Below are positions 7,271 through 15,726 of a stretch of 64,000 nt of DNA, in pieces. The notes under the pieces are model-generated. The model was not told where the DNA came from. It saw only the letters and a list, made by a program, of their open reading frames with translations, and did not search any database. How positions within the stretch are numbered: position 1 is the first letter of the stretch; the number at the start of each line of letters is the position of its first letter. The translations under genes were made by a program, and so were the position numbers. Source of the stretch: CAZICM01 sp964537685 (lineage in GTDB: Bacteria; Myxococcota_A; Polyangia; Polyangiales; Polyangiaceae). The stretch lies in contig CAZICM010000019.1 in assembly GCA_964537685.1 (NCBI GenBank), positions 62,001-126,000 of the forward strand. The letters run 5' to 3'.

Positions 7271-8326
7271 ATGAATCGCTGGGAATTTGCGCTTTTGCTC
7301 CCGCTCTGCGCTTGCGGCGCGCGGACAGACTTAATGGAAGAAAGTTTAGCCGCAGTCCCTGAAAATAGGGATCCGGCGCCTGTTATTCCTTGGGACTCGC
7401 CTTGTTCGTCGAGTACGGGTCCAAGCGTGGTGCTTAGCGATAAGGTTCAACCATCACTTCTCGCCGCTCTTTCCCAGGGTCTCGTATGGGGTGAGTGGCA
7501 TTTTCATGCAAAAATTGCGCTCACGCCCTATGAGGGCGGCGAATATTCCGTGCTCGCCTTTGATCAAGCGGCAGTCAACGATATGCGGGGCGATGGAAAC
7601 AAGGCTTTTTATGTGACCCAAGGCGTTGGAGAAAACGACGGCGGCTTGTATTCGGCCGATCCAGCGAAGCCGGGAGCATTTCAGCTTATGGGTTCGCTGG
7701 TTCGGCCCCAAGGCGTGGCCATTTGGGGGGAGGATGTGTACGTCATCGATGGTTATGGGCCAATGAGTGAGGGGCATCTTTGGCGTATTTCAAAGAGCGG
7801 GGGCACCCCTGTGCTCGTTGCGGCTCATTTGGAGGATCCCATGGCCCTGGCTGCCTCCGCACACGGGATTTATGTGCTCAATCTCAGCGAAACGGGAGAG
7901 ACGGCTTCGGTATTTCGCGTCTTTCCCGACGGCGGGCTGAAGTCGCTCTACAGCACGTCTTGGCCTCGGTTTTGGTTGGGCGCGGATGCCAACGCCCTCT
8001 ATTTTGGCGATCGCAAGGAGGATCAAGATCGGCTGCACAAGCTTCCCGCGGATGCCCTTGAAACAACGGTGATCGACGAATCCAAGCTTGAGCTGGGCGG
8101 TTTTATTGCCGATGGGTCGACCTTGTTTTGGTACAGGCGTTCAGCTCAAGACGATGCCGAGTATGGTGAGATCGTATGGGATTATGGAAGCGGGCCGCAG
8201 GTACTTGCACAGGGCCCATGGCGCCCTCAAGCCCTGACACTCACACAAAATGCCGTCTATTTTTCACACTTAGGCTCCAAGGATGGTCTGGGGCAAGTCT
8301 TGAAAGTGTGCAGGCCGTCTCTCTGA
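7271..8326 (+). CDS. Secreted lipoprotein with probable beta-propeller fold, 351 aa
   Basis: The start MNRWEFALLLPLCACGARTD is a lipoprotein signal with Cys at residue 15. CGARTDL directly after the Cys is a pattern I associate with myxobacterial lipoproteins. The mature protein shows repeated strand-turn units (GVAIWGEDVYVIDGYGPMSE, ASAHGIYVLNLSETGE, GADANALYFGDRKEDQD, then TLTQNAVYFSHLG). This spacing suits a six- or seven-bladed propeller like those in several outer-membrane lipoproteins. No catalytic motif is visible. The gene stands alone on the plus strand, and its stop is 11 bases from the stop of the converging T6SS operon. The ATG at 7271 is preceded by a weak purine-rich site (aaggaaagagg) about ten bases upstream. 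Confidence 0.7.
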   Translation: MNRWEFALLLPLCACGARTDLMEESLAAVPENRDPAPVIPWDSPCSSSTGPSVVLSDKVQPSLLAALSQGLVWGEWHFHAKIALTPYEGGEYSVLAFDQAAVNDMRGDGNKAFYVTQGVGENDGGLYSADPAKPGAFQLMGSLVRPQGVAIWGEDVYVIDGYGPMSEGHLWRISKSGGTPVLVAAHLEDPMALAASAHGIYVLNLSETGETASVFRVFPDGGLKSLYSTSWPRFWLGADANALYFGDRKEDQDRLHKLPADALETTVIDESKLELGGFIADGSTLFWYRRSAQDDAEYGEIVWDYGSGPQVLAQGPWRPQALTLTQNAVYFSHLGSKDGLGQVLKVCRPSL

Positions 8327-8337
8327 TCTTCCCCCAC

Positions 8338-10407
8338 TTAATTCAATGGCTTGCCCAAGCGCGGAGCCACCCATTTCCCCGTTTCAACGCCAATGCCCTT
8401 TACTTGGCTAAAATAATCCCGGAGCGCCATAAGCGCCGTCTCTTGGCGGGCCACCCAATCGTGCACGAAAAAACGCGATGTTCCCTGGCTCAAGATAGAC
8501 AATTCCAATTCGCAATGAACACGGCGATCGCGAAACACATCCTTGGCCTGGGCTTCGGCAAGCACTGCAAAAGGCGTAAATGGCTTTCCAAACCGAAAAC
8601 GCTCGGGTTTTTCAAATTGTTCGCCAGCCTTTTCCAGGCGGGCCTTCCAAAAGCGTGAATCGATGGGCGGCTCAATGGCCTGGAGGGAGCCCAGGCTTGG
8701 TCCTTCCGGTGTTCCCAATCCACTAATGCGGTGCAATGCGCGGGATACCTCGCGCGCGAACGCCACGCGGGAGCCAATTCCTTCGGATTGCTCCAGCGCC
8801 TGAACCAAAATAGGCAGATGAGCCGGATGGCCGAACCAGCCTATGGCATTGGCTTCGTGGGGATTTTTATCGAGAAGGCGAGCCAATATCTCGGTGTCGC
8901 TTTCATCGCCCGCAATGGCCACAAGCCGCATGGAATCGAGTTTTGACAGGGTCGTCAGCGTGCCGGGCGAAGCGAGCTCCTGAGCAAGCTTTAGGCGAAG
9001 CTGGGTCAGTGCCTTGGGCGAACCCAGGCGCAGCATGCCTTCCAATACAATGGTGACTACGCGCTCATCGTCTTCAAGCGGCAAGCGCTGTTCCAAAAGG
9101 GCAAGCGCTCCTTCCCTGGGCTCGACAAGAGGCAGGCTTTTGGCCGCCGCACCCCGCACCGCCGCGTCGGGATGCGCAATCAGCGGCGCCACGATATTGA
9201 GCGAGCTTTCCAGTCGCATTCTTAAAATATCCAACGCCGTTCGTATCAGCGGAGCATTGCCTTCGTTGCATATTTTACGGATGGCTGGACCAATATGAGG
9301 ATTGGGCGCAAGGGCAAGCGCATCCCGTTGAGCATTGTATGTCATTCGATGAGATTGACGCAGGCGCATCGCCGCAGCCAAGGCCGTATCTTCGCCCGAA
9401 ACACAGCCCAGCACAAAAGCGCTGGCAAATGCCCGAGAAGGATCGGGCAGAAAGCCATCGCCCGCATAGTCGATCAGGGCAGAAAGAATATCGAAGCGCC
9501 CGCTTCCGGAAATGGATACAAAAGGATAGCCCAGCGATACCAAGGCATCGAGGCTGTTGAGAAGGCGCTGTTCAAATTGCTCCGGCCCTTGTGCCCAGGG
9601 AATTGAATTGCCGTCGGGAGAACGCAATATGCCCATCGCCCCCATCTCTTCCATGCAGTCGCGGGCAATGCGGCGAATGCCTTGCATTTCTTCCGCGAGG
9701 CTGGGAGCTCGGGGGTCTGGGCGGGCGTAAAGCTGTTTTTCAAGCATGGAAGGCGAATGCAAGGTGCCGGGATCGTCGCCCAGCCTTTCCGAGGATTCGT
9801 TTTCGCGAAGCTTTTTAATGCGTTCCTCGAGAGCTGCCTCTGTTTCAATTTCATCGCCGCTGTCATCTGGCTTATCGTCGTGTTGGGCATCCTCGGGCGC
9901 CTCCACGCGAATGCCCAAGGGCAATGGCTCGCGATCCAAAGTATGCAGAACGGGCAGTCCAATACTGAGGCGGAAAGGCGAAATCGTTAAAGGGGGCGGC
10001 ACCTTGGGTGCGAATTGCTTCAGCAGCAAACTCTGCACGGAAACAAGGCGCTCCAGCGTTTCTATCCGGGCTTCGCGCAAGGCGGCCGCGATTTCCTCCA
10101 AGGGCCGCGCAAGCCTGTCCGAAAAAGGGTCGGCGTCGGTTGCCCGAATGAGTTGGGCCGTGTCGAGCATACAGGAAAGAGCCGCCTCCAAATGCGCGAC
10201 GTGCTCGGTATGCGCGAGATCGCTTTCCGAAAGTTGTTCAAGCTTCTTCAGCGCGTCCGTCAAGGCCGCGCTCAAGGGCTCGCGCCTTACGCGGGGCGGT
10301 AGCGTCCACAAATTCATGAGCACGCGCTCAACCATATCGCGTCCGACAACGGCTTTACGGCGTGCCGGAGGCTCGAGAGGTGCGGGTGAATGTCCCAAGT
10401 TTGTCAC
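8338..10407 (-). CDS. HEAT-repeat protein of T6SS spike clusters (TIGR02270-like)
   Basis: This 689-aa protein is the last gene of the nine-gene operon. Residues from about 290 to 590 form helical repeats (TALDILRMRLESSLNIVAPL, then IAHPDAAVRGAAAKSLPLVE) of the HEAT type. The layout resembles the TIGR02270 family found beside VgrG and DUF2169 genes. The N-terminal 200 residues are helical and acidic. There is no signal peptide. Its role in secretion is unknown; a cytoplasmic scaffold for loading cargo on the spike is a reasonable guess. Its ATG overlaps the stop of the ketosynthase-like gene (ATGA), so the two are translationally coupled. Confidence 0.7.
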   Translation of the reverse strand: MTNLGHSPAPLEPPARRKAVVGRDMVERVLMNLWTLPPRVRREPLSAALTDALKKLEQLSESDLAHTEHVAHLEAALSCMLDTAQLIRATDADPFSDRLARPLEEIAAALREARIETLERLVSVQSLLLKQFAPKVPPPLTISPFRLSIGLPVLHTLDREPLPLGIRVEAPEDAQHDDKPDDSGDEIETEAALEERIKKLRENESSERLGDDPGTLHSPSMLEKQLYARPDPRAPSLAEEMQGIRRIARDCMEEMGAMGILRSPDGNSIPWAQGPEQFEQRLLNSLDALVSLGYPFVSISGSGRFDILSALIDYAGDGFLPDPSRAFASAFVLGCVSGEDTALAAAMRLRQSHRMTYNAQRDALALAPNPHIGPAIRKICNEGNAPLIRTALDILRMRLESSLNIVAPLIAHPDAAVRGAAAKSLPLVEPREGALALLEQRLPLEDDERVVTIVLEGMLRLGSPKALTQLRLKLAQELASPGTLTTLSKLDSMRLVAIAGDESDTEILARLLDKNPHEANAIGWFGHPAHLPILVQALEQSEGIGSRVAFAREVSRALHRISGLGTPEGPSLGSLQAIEPPIDSRFWKARLEKAGEQFEKPERFRFGKPFTPFAVLAEAQAKDVFRDRRVHCELELSILSQGTSRFFVHDWVARQETALMALRDYFSQVKGIGVETGKWVAPRLGKPLN

Positions 10408-11447
10408 GGCGCGGAATCCTCCAATACAAAGGTGCCGCGAGCTTCACCATCGGATTGCAATGCGATGGTGGCCGTGCGCGAAGGCGCGCAGCCCAGCCGG
10501 AAGTGCATACAGGCCAACATGGCGAGGGTTGGCCCGGAAGCGGCACCCATATCCCCAAAATCATCCAAAAATCGGTTATGCGTGTGTCCATCGGACATGG
10601 TGCCGCGCATCATCGCGAATTGCATTTCCCGGACAAAACCCTTTTCACCGCTTAAATCGCTGAGCAGCCAGGGAATTTTGCCGCCAATATGATCGTGGGC
10701 TTTTCGAATCACCGAGGTTAGTGCTTTCGCGATATTGGGCTCGTTTTTGGAGATGGAGTCTTCATTTTCATTGTCCACGCCCAAAATGCCCGCAAAAGGC
10801 CGTTGCCCCCCGGCATCCTTGGGCTTTGAATCACCGAGCGAAAGCAATAGCCACGCGGCCCCCTCGCTGGGTATGAAGCCATCTTCTGCGCCGAGCGCCA
10901 TCAGGCGGCATTCCTCATCCAAGAAGCGGAGCCGCCCGGGATGCAAAAAAGTATCCACACCCCCCCACAAAATGTTTTTGACGCCTTCACGCACCATTAA
11001 AGCAAGCGCCGCCTCAAGTGTGAGCGATCCCGCCGCGTGGCCCTGATGCAGCACAATGGAGCGCTTTGAATCGAGCGGAATCCCCGTCAGTGCCGCCAAA
11101 TCCGAAACGATATCGCGCTCCATCCATTCGGCATGATGCGGACCCGCAGGTTCGGCCAGCGCCAACGCGACCGGAATGCCAGCACCTCCATCCAAAACCT
11201 CGCCCCCCATCGCTTCCTGCAGCGCGGGCGCGCCCAGGGCGAGCAGGCGATCATATCCGGTCAGCGTTTCTGGCAATCCAGGCGTCAGACAAATACCTAT
11301 CGGATTGCCCCGTTTGTCTCTCAGTCCAATCGAATGAGGCTCCAATTTGCGGGCGCGGGCGCACATAGCCATCGACAAGGGCGAAAGTCCCAACGGGCCG
11401 CGGGCGCCAATGCTTTTGATATACGCAAGAGCAGAGGAAGAGGCCAT
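10404..11447 (-). CDS. Ketosynthase/thiolase-fold protein of a T6SS spike cluster, probably non-catalytic
   Basis: The 347-aa protein has the landmarks of a beta-ketoacyl synthase fold (ILWGGVDTFLHPGRLRFLDE, then GFIPSEGAAWLLLSLGD). The segment that should hold the nucleophilic Cys reads IVLHQGHAAGSLTLEAALAL, with no Cys in the ACA-type position, so acyl transfer chemistry is unlikely. Thiolase-like proteins of this kind are known next to DUF2169 and VgrG genes, with unclear function. It is slightly shorter than FabF-type enzymes (about 410 aa). It starts two bases after the stop of the DUF2169 gene upstream and overlaps the HEAT gene downstream. No lipid-synthesis genes are nearby, which supports a role in the spike complex. 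Confidence 0.7.
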   Translation of the reverse strand: MASSSALAYIKSIGARGPLGLSPLSMAMCARARKLEPHSIGLRDKRGNPIGICLTPGLPETLTGYDRLLALGAPALQEAMGGEVLDGGAGIPVALALAEPAGPHHAEWMERDIVSDLAALTGIPLDSKRSIVLHQGHAAGSLTLEAALALMVREGVKNILWGGVDTFLHPGRLRFLDEECRLMALGAEDGFIPSEGAAWLLLSLGDSKPKDAGGQRPFAGILGVDNENEDSISKNEPNIAKALTSVIRKAHDHIGGKIPWLLSDLSGEKGFVREMQFAMMRGTMSDGHTHNRFLDDFGDMGAASGPTLAMLACMHFRLGCAPSRTATIALQSDGEARGTFVLEDSAP

Positions 11448-11449
11448 GG

Positions 11450-13000
11450 CTAATTCTCATGCTCCGGATCGTTGTTTTTGGATTCCAGCAAGGTATCGCC
11501 GGCTTTTTCTTCGCGCAACAGCGTGCGCCTGATGCGGTATGCGGCGATCCGCCGTTCGATATCGGCTTTCAATGCCTTGTTGTTCAGCGCATCGCGTGTC
11601 CATCTCCGGTCCTGCCTCATCCACTGTGCAAGCGACATATTGCGCGCCTTCAAGACTTGAATGGGATTTTCGGCTTCTTCGATCTCCACCTTGAGCAAGG
11701 CATATTCATCAATGGTTTCGCGCCCCTCGCTTTGATCGCCCAGTTTGTCCTGAGCCGCCACGAACAGCTCCCCATAGCGTGTTACCAGCCCGATATCGCC
11801 GGCCGTGGCGGCATGGCTTATTTTCTGAAGCCATCCCCGTTCCTCCAATACCCATAGATCTTCGCTAAAACCATAACGTTTCAAACAGTCCCGGCGGGTA
11901 TCGGGGCGCTCGGCCAGCTCGGCCGAGATATATGCGTATTTCTCAAGCGGTAGCGTTGGCTCGGAGGGCACTCTCCACGCTTCAAACTTGGTCCGCATCG
12001 CCTCGGCGCCTTGCGCCGCGGGTTTCGTATCGTCTTCGTCCAAAAACTCGGGCTCGGCCGCGTATCCATAGACAGCCCGCGGAAGCTCGCGCCAAATATC
12101 GGCGAAATCCCCGCGCTTTCCAGCCTGGCCAAGTGTAACAAATAGACGTTCAACCCGATCGTTTTCACGATCAAACAAGATAACCGATCGCCACACCAAT
12201 ACCATAAGCTCCCGGTCTGTATCCAGCCAAAGCGTATCGCAGGTCATATGGAGCGGATCTCTATTCCAGCTCGTGCCTTCCACATAGACCAGCGGCAAAA
12301 AACCGGGAAGTTGAAAGCTTTTGCGTTCCGCGTCGGCATTTAGCCCTACAAGTTCAACCGGCGCATCGGGCGCAATGCTTTTTATCTGCGAGCTTTTGGG
12401 GGCCCGCTGGTATTGCCCATAATCGAAAGCCAAGGGATGATGGGCGGGATACTCGGGTGTGGGATCGGCCCCCACCCGTTCCCCGGGCGCCATGCCGTGA
12501 GCGAGCTGAATATGCTCGGCTCTCAAGGGAATCTTCATGGAAGGATTCTTGGAGGCGAGCGTAAATGTGCGCAGCCATTCGGAAATGCGGATCTGGGCCG
12601 ATATCTGCGCCTGGGGGCGGCTGGCATAGGCATGGCCGGCGAGCAAGATATCGGCATCCGGCTTGAATGGAGCGAAATCCGATGGATACCAAATATTGCT
12701 ATCGCTATCTTCATCCTCCGGCTTTATTTGGATATCCTCGGAGTTCCAAAGACAGTCCAGCGATAGCGCCTCAGGCTCTGGATTCAGCGAAGCCGGATCG
12801 GATGCCGATTCACAGTCCGCATAAGAAAAAGTAGCTTTCGCGATAACCGTGAGCGCAGGCTGCGGGGCCCGCAGAATCTTCCTATCCCCCTCTTCAAGGG
12901 GATCGGGCGTATAGATCCAGCGCAAAACACCTATGGCTAAAGGCGCTGCGCCGCCTTCACTGATAAGACGCGGACGGGTTTGAGCAACGAGAATTCGCAT
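11450..13000 (-). CDS. DUF2169-domain T6SS adaptor, long form
   Basis: I chose the ATG at 13000 (MRILVAQTRPR). A TTG at 13009, overlapping the previous stop, is possible. The first 330 residues have the DUF2169 pattern: an early LTVIAKATFSYADC strand, a PDADILLAGHAYA strand, and FDYGQYQRAP and SFQLPGFLPLVYVEG motifs. Residues after about 400 are charged and helical. DUF2169 proteins act as adaptors that help effectors join PAAR or VgrG spikes. This one follows the DUF4150 gene directly and so probably serves that cargo. It is the second DUF2169 protein in the operon and differs strongly from the first at 22435. Confidence 0.8.
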   Translation of the reverse strand: MRILVAQTRPRLISEGGAAPLAIGVLRWIYTPDPLEEGDRKILRAPQPALTVIAKATFSYADCESASDPASLNPEPEALSLDCLWNSEDIQIKPEDEDSDSNIWYPSDFAPFKPDADILLAGHAYASRPQAQISAQIRISEWLRTFTLASKNPSMKIPLRAEHIQLAHGMAPGERVGADPTPEYPAHHPLAFDYGQYQRAPKSSQIKSIAPDAPVELVGLNADAERKSFQLPGFLPLVYVEGTSWNRDPLHMTCDTLWLDTDRELMVLVWRSVILFDRENDRVERLFVTLGQAGKRGDFADIWRELPRAVYGYAAEPEFLDEDDTKPAAQGAEAMRTKFEAWRVPSEPTLPLEKYAYISAELAERPDTRRDCLKRYGFSEDLWVLEERGWLQKISHAATAGDIGLVTRYGELFVAAQDKLGDQSEGRETIDEYALLKVEIEEAENPIQVLKARNMSLAQWMRQDRRWTRDALNNKALKADIERRIAAYRIRRTLLREEKAGDTLLESKNNDPEHEN

Positions 13001-13005
13001 GGAGA

Positions 13006-14871
13006 TCAATTAAAACTCAGCACATCAATGCGCGGGCCCGTCCAGGTAAGCACCCAGGAAGGCGGATCGTAGGGAACGCTTTTTCCCCACCAGCTATCCT
13101 CGAATAACTTTGTAACCGTGCAGGTCTTGAGCGAGCCTTTTGGCTGAAGCTGCATCCAAACACCCGGCTTATCACCGCCGTACAAGCCTACCGTCAGCGA
13201 GCCCGGGAAAGTGCAATCAAAGGAGAGTATTTTGATTCCCGCATAGAAGCGCAGTCCAAAGCCAAGCGTCGGCTTAACGCCTATTTCTACGCCGGTATTG
13301 GTCAGGTATTGATATTTATCCATTCCAAGCGACACGTTCAGCGGAACAGATAGTTTGGCGATCAATACGAAATCGGCGCGTATATTGACTTTTTTAAGAA
13401 TCCTGGCCGCCAGCGAACCCAGGCCGGGCGCAATGAAATTGATAACATTGGCCAATGGAATCGGGTATTCAATAGAGAAACCAATGAGCACCGAGGCCGT
13501 GAATGTAAGCTTCCAGGCGAATCCAATATGAGCCGGCGTATATAGGTTCCCGAAGAATCCTTCCTTCTCTTCTGTGCATTCTTCATAGCCGGCGGTGAGG
13601 TTCAACTGCGTGCTCTTGAGAAAATCAATAGCCATATCCGATCCGGCGAGGCGCATAATCTTTTGCGCTATATTCGCCGTGTCTTTCATCTTGGTGAGCG
13701 CCGCGATGGCTTGATTTAGCGCGCGCCGCCCCTTGCCTTGCCGCTGCGTGCTGTTTTGATAGTGCAGTTTTTCAGATTCGAGAATAAGCGTTAAATTAAT
13801 TTTTTGCGATGGGAAAACCTTAATCGTTGCGTTCCGCGAGCCGCCGCAGGACAAGGCTTCCACATTGATAATGGTAGGCTTAATCCAATAGGCAATAAAG
13901 GCAATCAGCGCCTCCAGCGAATCGGCGATGCCATCCACGGTATTGGTCGTCGTTGTCAGCGTCGCGTCGACCTTTTCGTCCTTGGCCTTTTCCCTATTCT
14001 TCTTTGACGCTCGCTCGGGCGTGTTCTGCGCAAACTGCTCGGTGGTCTTTGTGCCTTCGACCTTATTGATTTTTCCCCATGCGTCCTTAGCAACCTTTGG
14101 AGCGCCGTCGCCCTTGAGCGAATCCAGGGTATCCAAAGCAAGCGTCGTTAGGCTTTTAGGAATCTCGTATTCATCTTTGCCCTCAACATGATCCTCCATG
14201 GCGGCATCGATACCTGTGCGCCTCGCCCACCAATCGGTGTGTTTATCGGCTTTCCAGCACTTTGGATTGATCGATCCCGCCCCAGGTGTCACGTCTTTTC
14301 GGGTCGCCTTGAAGACAACGGTTTTGGTGCTGAGAATTTCGATATAATACGGCGGCTTGGCCTGCCAGAGGCCCGGATATCCCAGCGGGCGCTTGCCATT
14401 CAAGCCCGTCAGCTCGACAATGGTGCACTGTTTCTGCAGAAATCCCGTAGTCGCCGCATTCGAGCCCGTCAATGCGCTTCCATCCACGCTTCCCTTGGTA
14501 TTGGCGTGATTTTGCGTGGTTTTATCATTGGTGCGGACAACACCATTGTTTTCCGCCAATACATTCTGCGAATAGGTCGTCGCCTTGGCCTCCATGATAT
14601 GCGTGCCAGACTCGGTGCCTATCACATAGGGCGGATGCGGATCCTTTGAAGGAGGCCCGAGCTGGTGAGGCGCCGTCCATATCTTCTGATTGGCAATCAG
14701 CGTATTGGAAGTTCCCGGCGTTAGCAGGGCGGAGGAGACTTCGTTATTAAAAGAAGCCGTCGTTTTCGTCGCCGGATCTATGCCGGCATCGGTTGCGCCA
14801 TTCGTCCGCGCCACATGCGGTGTACCTTTGGTGGCTATGACTTCGCCCTGATTGGAGGCTGTATTGCTCAT
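13006..14871 (-). CDS. DUF4150/PAAR-like T6SS cargo protein with large uncharacterised C-terminal domain
   Basis: The 621-aa protein starts with a region of about 170 residues typical of DUF4150 (PAAR-like) proteins, including TSNTLIANQKIWTA, GTESGTHIMEAKATTYSQNV and TKGSVDGSALTGSNA. Such domains cap the VgrG trimer. The remaining 450 residues are a separate module. A helical linker comes first, with a hydrophobic stretch near DSLEALIAFIAYWIKPTI. Then come many amphipathic strands with hydrophobic segments (FAWKLTFTASVLIGFSIEYP, ADFVLIAKLSVPLNVSLG). This could be an antibacterial effector, perhaps membrane-active, but no known catalytic motif is present. The 263-aa gene upstream is the only candidate for an immunity or partner protein. 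A 58-base gap separates it from that gene. Confidence 0.75.
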   Translation of the reverse strand: MSNTASNQGEVIATKGTPHVARTNGATDAGIDPATKTTASFNNEVSSALLTPGTSNTLIANQKIWTAPHQLGPPSKDPHPPYVIGTESGTHIMEAKATTYSQNVLAENNGVVRTNDKTTQNHANTKGSVDGSALTGSNAATTGFLQKQCTIVELTGLNGKRPLGYPGLWQAKPPYYIEILSTKTVVFKATRKDVTPGAGSINPKCWKADKHTDWWARRTGIDAAMEDHVEGKDEYEIPKSLTTLALDTLDSLKGDGAPKVAKDAWGKINKVEGTKTTEQFAQNTPERASKKNREKAKDEKVDATLTTTTNTVDGIADSLEALIAFIAYWIKPTIINVEALSCGGSRNATIKVFPSQKINLTLILESEKLHYQNSTQRQGKGRRALNQAIAALTKMKDTANIAQKIMRLAGSDMAIDFLKSTQLNLTAGYEECTEEKEGFFGNLYTPAHIGFAWKLTFTASVLIGFSIEYPIPLANVINFIAPGLGSLAARILKKVNIRADFVLIAKLSVPLNVSLGMDKYQYLTNTGVEIGVKPTLGFGLRFYAGIKILSFDCTFPGSLTVGLYGGDKPGVWMQLQPKGSLKTCTVTKLFEDSWWGKSVPYDPPSWVLTWTGPRIDVLSFN

Positions 14872-14929
14872 GGCTCAAATTCCTTCCGGTTTACATCGCT
14901 ATCAATCGCACACTTGCGCGGAAAAGGTT

Positions 14930-15721
14930 TTACGCAAAAACACGCCACGCGCCGTTGTAGCGCGTAAAAAGGGGATTCGCCGCCAGCCTTAGCGCCGGAT
15001 CAGCGCTGCTTATGGCTTCCAAAGCGGGCTCGTTATCCGCACCGGATACATAGGCAACCCGTCCGCCTGCCCGCGGCTCAAAATGGATGCGGCTGAAATC
15101 CAGTGGCCGGACATGCAGTTTTTGAACGAAGATTTCGCGGATAAATTCTTCCCGCTCGGCGGCCGATGCCTCCGCTGCGCCGTGAAATGCCCGTTCATAC
15201 TCTTCTCCCTTGAGTGCCGTCAATTTTAGGAATCGATCGGCATTGCCATCGCTCAATGAATCGTGAAGCTCTTTAAGGGCCTCGCGGAGCTCGGGCGTTC
15301 CATCGCAGCCATAAGACGCCGGTTCGGCGCTGTAATACAGCGGCTCCACCAAATCGATGCGCGCCATATCAAACTTCTCCCGGTGCATATAGGGCAAAAC
15401 ACGCCCTTCCTCCGGTACATTCGCCCATAGCGAGGGAAATGTGGCCGAATAGAGGACATTGGGCTTCAGGGGATAAGCGTTTACATCTTCCACGGTATAG
15501 AGCAAAAACTCGATATTCGCATCCCATTGATGCTCTCCCTGGACCCTGTAGATTTCTAGATCGATGGTGTTTTGGCCCGGAACCAGCCAGTGATTCGCGC
15601 CGCCCGCCATCGAATGAGGGCCGTGCATAAGAAATGTATGCAGCGGCAAATCATTGAGCCAGACGCGCGCTACAACACCCTCGCGGAAGTTTACTGAAAA
15701 GAATACGGGGCTTGTGCTCAT
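14930..15721 (-). CDS. Uncharacterised T6SS operon protein, 263 aa, possible immunity protein or chaperone
   Basis: The N-terminal 110 residues look like a beta-sandwich (VVARVWLNDLPLHTFLMHGP, then HWLVPGQNTIDLEIYRVQGE). The C-terminal half starts with helices (LREALKELHDSLSDGNADRF) and ends with paired strands and RYNGAWRVFA, which suggests an NTF2-like domain. There is no signal peptide or membrane segment. It lies between the last VgrG gene (5 bases upstream) and the DUF4150 cargo gene (58 bases downstream). That position suits a chaperone, an extra spike-binding protein or a cytoplasmic immunity protein. I do not recognise a named family, so the roles are inferences from position. Confidence 0.65.
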   Translation of the reverse strand: MSTSPVFFSVNFREGVVARVWLNDLPLHTFLMHGPHSMAGGANHWLVPGQNTIDLEIYRVQGEHQWDANIEFLLYTVEDVNAYPLKPNVLYSATFPSLWANVPEEGRVLPYMHREKFDMARIDLVEPLYYSAEPASYGCDGTPELREALKELHDSLSDGNADRFLKLTALKGEEYERAFHGAAEASAAEREEFIREIFVQKLHVRPLDFSRIHFEPRAGGRVAYVSGADNEPALEAISSADPALRLAANPLFTRYNGAWRVFA

Positions 15722-15726
15722 GATGC

